In this document: one piece after another, positions 49,601-58,354 of the stretch
Numbering within the stretch: position 1 is the stretch's first letter
Layout: each line of letters begins with the position of its first letter
From: Allopusillimonas ginsengisoli
GTDB taxonomy: Bacteria; Pseudomonadota; Gammaproteobacteria; Burkholderiales; Burkholderiaceae_B
Reading direction: 5' to 3'
Assembly: GCA_005239165.1 (NCBI GenBank)
Contig: RAPG01000001.1
Span: 62,001 to 126,000, forward strand
Length of the DNA stretch: 64,000 bases
Position numbers and translations under genes: made by a program
Notes under the pieces: generated by a model
Told to the model about the DNA's origin: nothing
What the model saw: only the letters and a program-made list of their open reading frames with translations
The model's database searches: none

Positions 49601-52393
49601 CGGCGGCAAGCAGCTTGCGGAAAGCCTGCATCAGTTTTGACACATCATCAAAATGCAGCCCGGTGGTAGGCTCGTCGAACAGAAACAGGCTGCCTTTTTT
49701 GCCACTTTGGCCGACGAGATACCACTGCGGGAGGCGGCGGCCAGATGACCGGCCAGTTTTAGCCGTTGCGCTTCCCCCCCCGACAAAGTGGGCACCGGCT
49801 GACCAAGACGCAAGTATTCGAGACCCACATCGGCGAGCGGTGCGAGCGCCCACTGTACGTCACGCAGACCACTGAAAAACTTCAGCGCCTCTGAGACCGT
49901 CATCTCTAGCACCTGATCAATGGATGCGGTGTGTCCGAGATGCTCAACCCGCACCTCCAGCACTTCAGGCCTGAAACGCTTGCCATCGCAGTCAGGACAA
50001 CGCAAGTAGACGTCAGACAGAAACTGCATTTCGACGTGCTCAAAACCCGTGCCGCCGCAGGTGGGGCAACGCCCATCGCCAGTGTTGAAACTAAACGTGC
50101 CGGCGGTATAGCCACGCTCGCGGGACATTGGCGCCTGTGCAAACAATTTACGTATTGAGTCGAACGCCCCGACATAGCTGGCCGGGTTGGAACGTGCTGT
50201 TTTTCCAATAGGCGTTTGATCAACCATTACCACGTCGGCCAGCATCTCTACGCCAAGCAGGCGATCAAACTCGCCCGGCGCTTCAGTTGGCCTGCCGTGC
50301 TGCTTGAGTATGGCCGGATAAAGCACATCTTGAATCAGCGTAGATTTACCTGAACCCGACACGCCGGTTACACACACCAGACGGCCAAGCGGAATAGACA
50401 CCGATACATTCTTCAGGTTGTTGGCACGTGCACCTTCCAGAATAAGCCGGGGCGTATTGGGTGCCACAGGCATGGGCCGCGGGGCCTCGACACGCAGGCG
50501 GCCGCCCAGATAGTTGCCCGTCAGCGTATCGGCATTGCGCAGCTGCGCGGGCGTGCCATCAAAAACGATGCTTCCCCCTCGCTCACCTGGGCCAGGCCCC
50601 ATATCCATGATGCGGTCGGCGGCGATCATGACCTGGGGGTCATGCTCTACCACCACCAGCGTGTTGCCGTTGGCGCGCAGACGATGCATGACCTCGACCA
50701 CCCTGTGCATGTCGCGCGGGTGCAGGCCAATGGAGGGTTCGTCGAGCACAAACAGCGTATTGACCAGCGAGGTGCCCAGTGCGGTGGTCAGGTTAATGCG
50801 CTGCACCTCACCGCCCGACAGAGTCCGGCTTTGGCGATCAAGCGACAGATAGCCCAGACCCACATCACATAAAAACTTCAGGCGGGTGCGTACTTCAGAC
50901 AGCAGCAAGTCAATGGCTGCATCAATGTCGGCACCGAAGCTGACATCGGCGAAATAATCGCGCACACGCTGTATGGGCAGACGCATGAGGTCATGTATAC
51001 ATAGCCCTGGCAAGGCATTGAGCTGCGCGCGCGTCCAGGAGGCATGTACCGGCATGAAGCGCGGATAGGCATCGTCCTGGTCGCTGTGCACCCCATCGCC
51101 CACGCGCCACAGTGTGGCATCGGGCTTAAGCCGTGAGCCATTGCAAGTCGGGCAGGGCGTATAGCTGCGGTATTTGGACAAAAGTACACGCACATGCATT
51201 TTGTAGGCGCGTGATTCGAGCCAGTCAAAAAAGCGCTGAGCCCCATACCACTGCGTTTTCCATGCCTGCTGGCCGCCCTTCCAGTCTGGGGTGCCGTCAA
51301 TAACCCAGCGTTTTTCGTCGTCGTCGAGTTCCTTCCATGGTGTATCGAGACGCACCTTGGCCGCAGAAGCATAACGCTCCAGCTCGGCCTGGCACTCTTT
51401 ATAGCTGTTGGTCTGCCACGGTTTGACGGCGCCTTCGCGCAGGGTTTTGGTTTCATCAGGCACGACCAGCCCATAATCAATACCCATGACACGACCGAAA
51501 CCACGGCAAGACTCACACGCCCCCAGAGGTGAATTGAACGAAAACGTACTGGGCAATGGCGGGGCGTATTCAATATCGCAGTGTGCGCAATGCAGACGGC
51601 TGCTGAAACGCCATACGGTTTCTTGAGCCGCGTCGTCACCCGATTCAGGCATGGCATGCACGGCAATATGCCCATCACCCTGCTTTAACGCCGCATCGAG
51701 CGCCTCCATGACGCGCTCCGTCTCGGCCGAACTGTAGCGGAATCGGTCTTGCACCACATGCAGAACCCTACGCTGTTCAGGCTTGGGTTTGGCACGCTTG
51801 CCCTTGGCCTTTTTGGGCACAGGCGGTGTGTATAGGCGGGTTTCTTCGTGATGCACCCTGGTGTAGCCCTGCTGATCGAGAAACCCGCGCACCTCATCTT
51901 CGGTGTAATTGCCAGGAATAACAACAGGAAACGTGATGATGAGCCGGGGGTCGTCAGGCTGACTGCGGACCGCCAGCTGCTGACAGATGGATTGCGGGTT
52001 GTCACGCTGCACCTGTGTGCCACAGCAATGGCAATACAAACGCCCCAGGCGCGCAAACAGCAGCTTGAAATGATCGTTAAGCTCGGTCATGGTGCCCACG
52101 GTGCTGCGTGAATTACGCACCGGGTTGACCTGATCTATGGCAATAGCGGGCAAAATGCCCTCAATGCGCTCGACCTGGGGTTTATCCATACGATCGAGAA
52201 ATTGCCGCGCATAGGGCGAGAAGGTTTCGACGTAGCGGCGTTGACCCTCGGCGTACAGGGTGTCGAAAGCCAGTGAACTTTTGCCCGAGCCTGACACACC
52301 CGTCACCACCAGCAGCTCGCCGGTTGTGATGGAAACGTCCAGGTTTTTGAGGTTGTTCTGGCGGGCGCCAAAAATGCGTATCTGTGAACTCAT
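46629..52393 (-). pseudogene. uvrA: Double-length UvrA (tandem excinuclease ABC subunit A), frameshifted
   Basis: Two long minus-strand frames make one 1,921-residue protein of two UvrA-like halves, each with two ABC modules. Four signature sequences are present (LSGGEVQRI, LSGGEAQRL, LSGGEAQRI twice), plus zinc motifs such as CPTCNGSRL, CPTCGGTGF, CRACHGERL and CPVCEGQGM. The first half reads VSGSGKSSLAFDTLYAEGQRRY near its N-terminus and stops being homologous after AKVAKK; the second frame resumes GSLFLFDEPTTGLHF. One more A in the run at 49695-49700 joins them. Canonical UvrA is about 940 residues; I recall long tandem forms in Burkholderiales but cannot verify that here. It starts pabBC. 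Confidence 0.88.
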
Positions 52394-52509
52394 ATCTCTA
52401 TGATAATCGCTCTTTTGGCTATGCCCACCGATTACCTTGATGGCGCGTCGACTTGAGGCTTGCTGCGCTCCTTAGGCATCTCTTTTTGTGGGGAATTCAC
52501 GTTCTGAGG

Positions 52510-52515
52510 TAGAAT
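52510..52515 (+). promoter_or_regulatory. Possible -10 element of the 42-residue basic protein gene
   Basis: TAGAAT lies 70 bases before the start of the small gene; TTGTGG about 18 bases further upstream is a weak -35. Plausible but not strong. Confidence 0.35.
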
Positions 52516-52584
52516 GTTGGGTTAACTGAATTTATGGGCCTTGCGCGCCAGCCTGGCCTTACATGCAAAGACCGGAGAACTATC

Positions 52585-52713
52585 ATGGCAGAAATCAAAC
52601 GCAACCGTCGCAACACCCTTGAACGTCGCTGCCTGGGCAAGGCTTTCAAGCGTCTTTTTGTGCGCTCGCCCAAAGGCGTGTTCAAAATGCTCGAAAAGGT
52701 CAAGCGCGCCTAA
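52585..52713 (+). CDS. Small basic protein, 42 residues, function unknown
   Basis: A short frame with a good ribosome site (GGAGAAC before the ATG at 52585) encodes 42 residues: seven Lys, eight Arg and three Glu, net charge about +12, one Cys. It has no membrane segment or signal peptide, and reads as one amphipathic helical stretch ending in KVKRA. Not recognised as a ribosomal protein. The reading frame ends in TAA at 52711-52713. Its charge suggests nucleic acid or ribosome binding, but that is inference. Confidence 0.6.
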   Translation: MAEIKRNRRNTLERRCLGKAFKRLFVRSPKGVFKMLEKVKRA

Positions 52714-52812
52714 TTACAGCAACGCTCTGGCACGCCGCCAGGCAGCGGGGCTCAGCCCCCTTGCCTGCGGCCAGATCGCATCAGGCAACACTGCTTAGTC
52801 TTTAGCACATGC

Positions 52813-52852
52813 AGTCTATAGACTAAAAATTCGACAAACCATATTGTCGAAT
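52813..52852. repeat. Two palindromes upstream of the terminator
   Basis: AGTCTATAGACT (52813-52824) is a perfect 12-bp palindrome; next to it ATTCGACAA (52829-52837) and TTGTCGAAT (52844-52852) form a 9-bp inverted repeat around ACCATA. Both look like protein-binding sites; they are five bases apart. Confidence 0.6.
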
Positions 52853-52891
52853 ACCCCAGTTTTGCATGTATCCTGTTGTAAGGTTGGCAAG

Positions 52892-52925
52892 AAATCCGCA
52901 GAACACTAAACTGCGGATTTTTTTT
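52892..52925 (+). terminator. Strong intrinsic terminator
   Basis: AAATCCGCAG (52892-52901) and CTGCGGATTT (52911-52920) form a ten-pair stem with a nine-base loop, and the T-run continues to eight bases. It would stop transcription coming from the small basic protein gene or a short RNA before the glycosyltransferase start at 52967. Confidence 0.88.
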
Positions 52926-52966
52926 GGCCTATCATCACGGCATAGTTGCACACAAAAGAAAATTCT

Positions 52967-53893
52967 ATGTCTACCTGGCGCCATCTTTTTACGGTCGTTA
53001 CCCCCACCTACAATCGTGCACACACGCTGGAGCGTCTGTACCAGTCTTTGCGCGACCAATCGTTTCAAGATTTTGAATGGGTGATCGTTGACGACGGTTC
53101 CGTCGACAATACTCGCACCCTGGTCATGGGCTGGCAGCAAGAGGCCAGTTTTCCCATCCACTATATGTGGCAAAACAACCAGCACAAGAAAACAGCGTTT
53201 AACCGGGGCGTTCAGAAAGCAAGCGGCGAGCTGGTGGTGGCCATAGACAGCGATGACAGTCTCGACGCCAATGCACTGTACAGCATGGCGAGCGCCTGGA
53301 ACGAGATTTCACCTGCAGACCGCCAGCGTTATGTAGCCATTACTGGCCTTTGCGCCCGCCCTGACGGGCGGATTGTGGGCGATATGTATCCCAGCGATGT
53401 ATTTGATGCGACATCGCTCGATATGACTTTCAAGTACCGGGTCAGGGGTGAGAAATTCGGCTGTCTTCGCACCGACGTGCTGCGCCAGTTTCCATTTCCA
53501 GAAGAAATCGCCGGCTTTGTGCCTGAGAGCCTTGTGTGGCGAGCCATTGCCCGTGCTGGCTACCTCACCCGATTCGTCAACCAGGTATTCCGGGTGTATT
53601 ACGACAGCCCCGATTCGCTATCGCATCAAGGCCGCAACAGCCAGCAACACGCACTTGGGCTGTGGTTGCTGGCGAGGGATACCGTCGTCGAGTGTCTGCC
53701 CTGGTTTCGCTATCGCCCCCAGGCGTTTCTGATGGCAGCGGCACGCTACACGCGTTTTTCGATGCACATGCGTGATAACCACCAGAAACAGCCAGATGGC
53801 TGGTCATTAAAAGGCTTTGCCCCGCACTTGCTGGTCTGCCTGATGTGGCCGGTAGGCCTTTTGCTGTATGTGCGTGACCGGGTGCGCAGTTGA
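52967..53893 (+). CDS. Family 2 glycosyltransferase
   Basis: A 308-residue GT-A-fold enzyme: TVVTPTYNRAHTLERLYQSL, WVIVDDGSVDNT and the DxD-type AIDSDDSLDA, with a conserved PESLVWRAIARAGY region and a C-terminal hydrophobic stretch (LVCLMWPVGLLLYV) that may attach it to the membrane. Probably adds a sugar to a surface polysaccharide. Start at 52967 (MSTWRHLF). Its last 60 bases are the first copy of a 62-bp tandem repeat. Confidence 0.85.
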   Translation: MSTWRHLFTVVTPTYNRAHTLERLYQSLRDQSFQDFEWVIVDDGSVDNTRTLVMGWQQEASFPIHYMWQNNQHKKTAFNRGVQKASGELVVAIDSDDSLDANALYSMASAWNEISPADRQRYVAITGLCARPDGRIVGDMYPSDVFDATSLDMTFKYRVRGEKFGCLRTDVLRQFPFPEEIAGFVPESLVWRAIARAGYLTRFVNQVFRVYYDSPDSLSHQGRNSQQHALGLWLLARDTVVECLPWFRYRPQAFLMAAARYTRFSMHMRDNHQKQPDGWSLKGFAPHLLVCLMWPVGLLLYVRDRVRS

Positions 53894-54019
53894 TGGCCTG
53901 CTGAATGTAGCCAGCAGGCCTTTTCCTGTATGTGCATGGCCGGGGACGTACTCGATGGTCTGCTGAATGTGGCCAGTAAGTCTTTTGCTGTATGTGCGTG
54001 GCGGGGTACGAACTTGATT
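53834..54019 (+). repeat. 62-bp tandem triplication at the glycosyltransferase 3' end
   Basis: Three consecutive units of exactly 62 bases (53834-53895, 53896-53957, 53958-54019) share most positions, e.g. the core TTTTGCTGTATGTGCGTG (with TTTTCCTGTATGTGCATG in unit 2). The first encodes the end of the glycosyltransferase; the other two lie after its stop and are not multiples of three. They are diverged, so the event is not recent. Confidence 0.85.
53895..53924 (+). terminator. Terminator hairpin at the junction of repeat units 1 and 2
   Basis: GGCCTGCT (53895-53902) and AGCAGGCC (53913-53920) with TTTT following make a plausible intrinsic terminator three bases after the TGA of the glycosyltransferase. 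The matching place in unit 3 has changes and would not fold. Confidence 0.7.
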
Positions 54020-54045
54020 CTGACCCAAGCTGCCGCAACAGCCCG

Positions 54046-55233
54046 CTATTTTGTTGCTTTCAGCAGCTCACGCGCAATAATCAGCTTTTGAACCTCGGTC
54101 GCGCCTTCGTAAATACGCAAGGCACGAATATCGCGATACAGCCTCTCAACCGGTGTATTGCTGACCAACCCCTGCCCGCCAAACATCTGCAATACGCGGT
54201 CTATCACCCATTGCGCAGATTCGGTTGACGCCATCTTGGCCATGGCAGTTTCGGCTGTGGTTGAACGGCCGACGACATCGCGTGTCCAGGCCGCGCGATA
54301 CGTCAGCAACGAACTTTGATCAATGGCTGTGGCAATATCACCGAATGCCGCCTGCGTCAGCTGGAAGTCTGCCAGTGTCTGACCAAACATTTTTCTGCTG
54401 CTGGCTCTGGCCAGACCTTCGGACAACGCCCGTCGGGCAAAACCCAAGGCCGCCGCAGCCACAGAGCAACGAAAAATATCCAGGGTGCGCATGGCCAGCT
54501 TAAACCCCTGCTCCGGTTCGCCCAGCATTTGACTGGCAGGCACCCGGCAACCATCAAATCGCAGCGTCGCCAGCGGATGGGGCGACATAACGTCGATCTG
54601 CGATTCGATATAAAGGCCTGGTGTATCAGCGTCGACGACAAAGGCACTGATGCCGCGCGAGCCCGCATCGGCTTCTGTGCGTACAAAAACACAGTAGAAG
54701 TCGGCGATGCCGCCATTTGATATCCAGGTTTTTCTGCCGTCCAGCACAAACGCATCGCCATCACGCGAGGCCGAGCAGGACAGGGCCGCCACATCCGAGC
54801 CAGCATCAGGCTCGGAAAGTGCAAACGCGGCTATGGCCTCTCCCGTCGCGACGCGGGGCAGATAACGCTGCCGGATGGCATCACTGCCCGCCAGCGTAAT
54901 GGCGCCTGAACCCAAGCCCTGCATGGCAAAGGAAAAATCGGCCAGTGCATCATAGCGCCCCAGTGTTTCGCGCAAAATGCACACGGAGCGAGAGTCAATC
55001 TGCGGATATATGCCGCCCAGACCTCGGGCCCCATCTTCTGTACCCGAAGGTACGCAATACCGAAGCCAGCCGTCCTTGCCCAGTTGTGACACCAGCCGCT
55101 TGCAGGCCTGGCTGACATCGGCGTGATTCATTTCACTGAGATTGTCGGCACACCACTGGTCTAGCTCTTTCGCCAGCTGGCGATGGGTGTCGTCAAAAAA
55201 AGGCCACTCCAGCCACGAATCATCGTGATACAT
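54046..55233 (-). CDS. Acyl-CoA dehydrogenase
   Basis: A 395-residue flavoprotein of the acyl-CoA dehydrogenase family: FALSEPDAGSDVA (FAD/substrate part), KTWISNGGIADF, the FGQTLADFQLTQ region, LQMFGGQGL and the C-terminal RIYEGATEVQKLIIAREL with the likely catalytic Glu. The substrate (chain length, branched or dicarboxylic) cannot be fixed. GGAG lies before the ATG at 55233. It begins 21 bases after the tcdA stop and so likely belongs to the same transcript. Confidence 0.88.
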   Translation of the reverse strand: MYHDDSWLEWPFFDDTHRQLAKELDQWCADNLSEMNHADVSQACKRLVSQLGKDGWLRYCVPSGTEDGARGLGGIYPQIDSRSVCILRETLGRYDALADFSFAMQGLGSGAITLAGSDAIRQRYLPRVATGEAIAAFALSEPDAGSDVAALSCSASRDGDAFVLDGRKTWISNGGIADFYCVFVRTEADAGSRGISAFVVDADTPGLYIESQIDVMSPHPLATLRFDGCRVPASQMLGEPEQGFKLAMRTLDIFRCSVAAAALGFARRALSEGLARASSRKMFGQTLADFQLTQAAFGDIATAIDQSSLLTYRAAWTRDVVGRSTTAETAMAKMASTESAQWVIDRVLQMFGGQGLVSNTPVERLYRDIRALRIYEGATEVQKLIIARELLKATK

Positions 55234-55254
55234 AGGTTATCTCCACCACTGTTT

Positions 55255-56091
55255 TTATTTGAACCGGCCATGCAGAAGATGGCGTATCGCCTCGCTGGCG
55301 GCCGCCATGCCCATGGGCGCCGTGACCGTGACGGACGAACCGTAACCCGCACAGGAAAGCCCCTGCAATGCAGCTGTCTGCGGTGCCGACGCCGCCGAAG
55401 CGCTCACGTCTTGTGCCCAGGCAGTCGGCAGTATGGCAGGCTGATCAAACCATAAAACCCTTACCCCCATTTTGGGAATGCGATGCCTGACCTTGCCGGC
55501 CTGACTGGCAGCCCGCGGGAAACCATGTTGCCGGCGCAGCGTATTGCGCAGCTTTGACAATAAGGCGTCGTTTACGGCTGCCGACAAATCGCCGGCCCGC
55601 AATGCCAGAGCATCAGTTTTCCCGCCCGCCCCTCCGCATACCACGACAGGCAGCTTGCGGGTGCGACACTCCAGTATCATGGCGATCTTGGCCGCCGCCT
55701 GATCGGTACAATCAATGACTAGATCTACGTCATGAGCGATAAGCGCCGAAACGTTTTCAGGATTGATGAAGTCGTCGATCAAGCTGAGCGTGCATGCCGG
55801 GTTAATACCGTGCACCCGCTGCCCCATCGCCGATACCTTGGCCTGGCCGACTGTTTCGGTCAAAGCATGCAGTTGCCGGTTGATATTAGACTCGGAAACA
55901 TGGTCGAGATCTACCAGGCTAATGGCTCCCACCCCCGAGCGTGCCAATGCCTCGGCACACCATGAACCGACACCGCCAATGCCTGCCACCAGGACATGCG
56001 CACCCTGCAGGCGCGAAAGCCCGGCGGCGCCATATAGACGTTCAAGCCCACCGAATCGGCGTTGCAGATCAATATTGGTTGCGTCTGTCAT
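55255..56091 (-). CDS. tcdA: tRNA threonylcarbamoyladenosine dehydratase
   Basis: A 278-residue ThiF/E1-fold enzyme that converts t6A37 of tRNA to the cyclic ct6A form using ATP. Visible: RFGGLERLYG, ATP-binding GIGGVGSWCAEALARSG, DLDHVSESNINRQ, and VDCTD-like AIDLVIDCTDQAAAK; the C-terminal hydrophobic segment (SVTVTAPMGMAAASEAI) fits the membrane-associated members. The longer frame to 56211 is not homologous; start at 56091. Confidence 0.9.
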   Translation of the reverse strand: MTDATNIDLQRRFGGLERLYGAAGLSRLQGAHVLVAGIGGVGSWCAEALARSGVGAISLVDLDHVSESNINRQLHALTETVGQAKVSAMGQRVHGINPACTLSLIDDFINPENVSALIAHDVDLVIDCTDQAAAKIAMILECRTRKLPVVVCGGAGGKTDALALRAGDLSAAVNDALLSKLRNTLRRQHGFPRAASQAGKVRHRIPKMGVRVLWFDQPAILPTAWAQDVSASAASAPQTAALQGLSCAGYGSSVTVTAPMGMAAASEAIRHLLHGRFK

Positions 56092-56441
56092 GATGTCTGG
56101 AAGCGTTTTTCGCAAAAGCTGAAGAAGTCTGCCCGGATAGCTGTAATAACCCTGACATGGCAGTGAAGGGCCAGCCGGCCACAGGCTGCACCGCCCTCCT
56201 AAATAGTGCACAAAGTGTACACGGACCCTGTCTTTACAGAAGCAAACAACCCCAGAGCATATAGGAGTGCCTTAGAATATTGAAGTAGCAAGTAGTAATG
56301 ACGCCATACGCGCCTTTGGCGACGGCCTCTCATTACAGCCCGGGCTGTCAGTACCCATGCCCGTCTCAGGCCTTGTCGGCGGCGGTCCCAAAACTGGACG
56401 CCAGACGCAGACAAGTGGTTAATCTATGGAGCCCTTCTGTC
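56092..56441. other. Divergent intergenic region tcdA/ChaC, nothing firm
   Basis: About 350 bases between the minus-strand tcdA and the plus-strand ChaC-like gene. It holds a GTGCACAAAGTGTAC near-repeat at about 56207-56221 and a GGAG ribosome site at 56428-56431. No gene, repeat or clear promoter is supported. Confidence 0.4.
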
Positions 56442-57083
56442 GTGAATACCGTTTTTGCTCCTGAACCGTCGCTGGCGTCCGCACCAGCCCCCAGTAATTT
56501 CCGCCTGCTTACCGAGGCCGAGCGCCGTGCGTCATTGCAAAGCGCCATGGCCCGGTGGCAACCCGATCAGGACGTCTGGGTTTACGGCTATGGTTCGCTG
56601 ATCTGGCGGCCAGAGTTCGATTACACAGAAAAGCGGCTGGCACTGCTGCATGGCTATCACCGTGCGCTGTGCCTGTGGTCACGTGTAAATCGCGGCACGC
56701 CTGACCGCCCCGGCCTGGTGTTCGGTCTCGACACCGGCGGATCATGCCGCGGCATGGCGTTTCGCATTCCTGCCCACCAGGTGCCTGCGTCCATGGAGGC
56801 TTTGTGGAAGCGCGAAATGCCCAGTGGCGCATACCTGCCGCGGTGGATCAACTGCCGCACCGACCAGGGTACGCTCACAGCGCTGACCTTCGCCATGAAT
56901 CGCCACACAGACGCCTATGTTCGCGGTTTGTCTACCGACCATCTGGCACACATTGTGCAAAACGCCCACGGAAGCTATGGGCCCTGCGTTGAATACGTAC
57001 TCGAAACCGCCAACGCCCTCAGGCAGTGCAATATCCAGGATAAACGTCTGCAGGCTCTCGTTCGACGCTTGCAGCAACACTGA
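56442..57083 (+). CDS. ChaC-like gamma-glutamylcyclotransferase
   Basis: A 213-residue protein with the ChaC signature VYGYGSLIW (about residue 45) and WSRVNRGTPDRPGLVFGL downstream. ChaC enzymes cleave glutathione to 5-oxoproline and Cys-Gly. The frame is open to 56298; the GTG at 56442 with GGAG upstream is preferred, but is less certain than other starts. Followed by pdxH after a 59-base gap. Confidence 0.85.
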   Translation: MNTVFAPEPSLASAPAPSNFRLLTEAERRASLQSAMARWQPDQDVWVYGYGSLIWRPEFDYTEKRLALLHGYHRALCLWSRVNRGTPDRPGLVFGLDTGGSCRGMAFRIPAHQVPASMEALWKREMPSGAYLPRWINCRTDQGTLTALTFAMNRHTDAYVRGLSTDHLAHIVQNAHGSYGPCVEYVLETANALRQCNIQDKRLQALVRRLQQH

Positions 57084-57142
57084 TCCCTGCATAGCCTCGT
57101 GGCTTGCTAAACTAGGGGTTCACCATTCTGCGTACCTTCACC

Positions 57143-57775
57143 ATGTCAGTCGCCGATATCCGCCACAAATACGAAAAATCTCAACTGCTCGAGTCCTCGA
57201 TTGCCGACAACCCCTTCGATCAGTTTTCCCTATGGCTAAACGAAGCGCTAAAGGCTGACGTCACCGAGCCCACGGCCATGACGCTGGCTACCGCAAGCCC
57301 TGAGGGCAAGCCATCAGCCCGTATCGTGCTGCTCAAGGGGGTTGATGCGCGAGGCATGGTGTTCTTTACCAACTACCTCTCGCGCAAGGGGCACGAGATT
57401 GCAGCCAACCCGCACGCCAGCTTGCTGTTTTTCTGGCCTGCCCTCGAACGGCAAGTGCGCATCGAAGGCGTCATCGAGAAAATACCGGCAGCCGAGTCTG
57501 ACCTTTATTTTCAGAGTCGCCCGCTAGAGTCACGCATAGGCGCATGGGTTTCGCCACAAAGCCAGCCCATTAGCCGCGACGAGCTTGAGGCACGCACAGC
57601 TGCGCTCACCGCATCGCTGGGCGCAACCCCCACACGACCCGAACACTGGGGTGGTTATCGTTTATTGCCCAATTGTTTTGAGTTCTGGCAAGGACGGCCA
57701 TCGCGCCTGCACGATCGCCTGGTATTCCAGCGCGAAAACGACGCACATTGGGCGCTGCAGCGCCTTGCGCCCTAG
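57143..57775 (+). CDS. pdxH: Pyridoxamine 5'-phosphate oxidase
   Basis: A 210-residue FMN enzyme producing pyridoxal 5'-phosphate. [55 protein letters not shown] and the C-terminal PxxxEFWQGRxxRLHDR motif ([16 protein letters not shown]) match PdxH throughout. It may serve local PLP-dependent enzymes, though that is not specific to this position. Confidence 0.95.
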   Translation: MSVADIRHKYEKSQLLESSIADNPFDQFSLWLNEALKADVTEPTAMTLATASPEGKPSARIVLLKGVDARGMVFFTNYLSRKGHEIAANPHASLLFFWPALERQVRIEGVIEKIPAAESDLYFQSRPLESRIGAWVSPQSQPISRDELEARTAALTASLGATPTRPEHWGGYRLLPNCFEFWQGRPSRLHDRLVFQRENDAHWALQRLAP

Positions 57776-57790
57776 CGGGTTAACCAGCAA

Positions 57791-58321
57791 ATGGCTGCTC
57801 CGACCCCTATTTTTGACTCCGCCTTTTTCCGATCTGCCCTGGGCCGTTTCGCTACCGGTGTCACGGTGATCACCGCCGAACGCCAATGTGACACCGGAAA
57901 CGAGCCTGTGGGGCTCACCATCAGCTCATTCAACTCGGTATCACTCGATCCACCCCTGGTGCTGTGGTCATTGTCGCGTAAGGCGTCTGCGCTACCGCAT
58001 TTTCTGCAAGCCGAGCGCTATGTGATTCATGTGCTGGCAGCTTCACAGCTACACCTGGCCAAACGGTTCGCCAGCGGGCCTCAAAGCGGGCGTTTTAAAG
58101 AGGTGGCACTCGCGCGCGCACCCGGCGGCACCCTGATGCTGGCCGACAGCGACACTGCTGCATGGTTCGAATGCCGTAACCTGACCCACCATGAAGCCGG
58201 CGATCATGTGGTGTTCATCGGGCAGGTGGAAAGCTGTGACCGAAGTTTCAGTCAGCCGCTGGTGTACCACGCAGGCGACTTTGACCTTACCCCTTCTACC
58301 GAGCCGCTGTCTGATCTCTGA
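57791..58321 (+). CDS. Flavin reductase-like (FMN-binding) protein
   Basis: A 176-residue protein of the flavin reductase/DIM6-NTAB group: FRSALGRFATGVTVITA, GLTISSFNSVSLDPPLVLWSL and an HVVFIGQVE stretch. These supply reduced flavin to two-component monooxygenases, but no partner oxygenase is adjacent. It starts 15 bases after pdxH, so the pair is probably co-transcribed. Confidence 0.82.
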   Translation: MAAPTPIFDSAFFRSALGRFATGVTVITAERQCDTGNEPVGLTISSFNSVSLDPPLVLWSLSRKASALPHFLQAERYVIHVLAASQLHLAKRFASGPQSGRFKEVALARAPGGTLMLADSDTAAWFECRNLTHHEAGDHVVFIGQVESCDRSFSQPLVYHAGDFDLTPSTEPLSDL

Positions 58322-58354
58322 CGCGGCTTTCAACTTATCTATGTACGAGAAACA

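Noticed and set aside
52829..52852. Chromosome dimer resolution (dif) site
   Set aside because: The inverted repeat has the right size and a six-base centre, but the arms do not resemble XerC/XerD half-sites (no TTATGTTAA-type arm).
53834..54019. CRISPR array or attachment-site repeats
   Set aside because: Contiguous 62-bp units without spacers, one inside a coding region; no integrase present.
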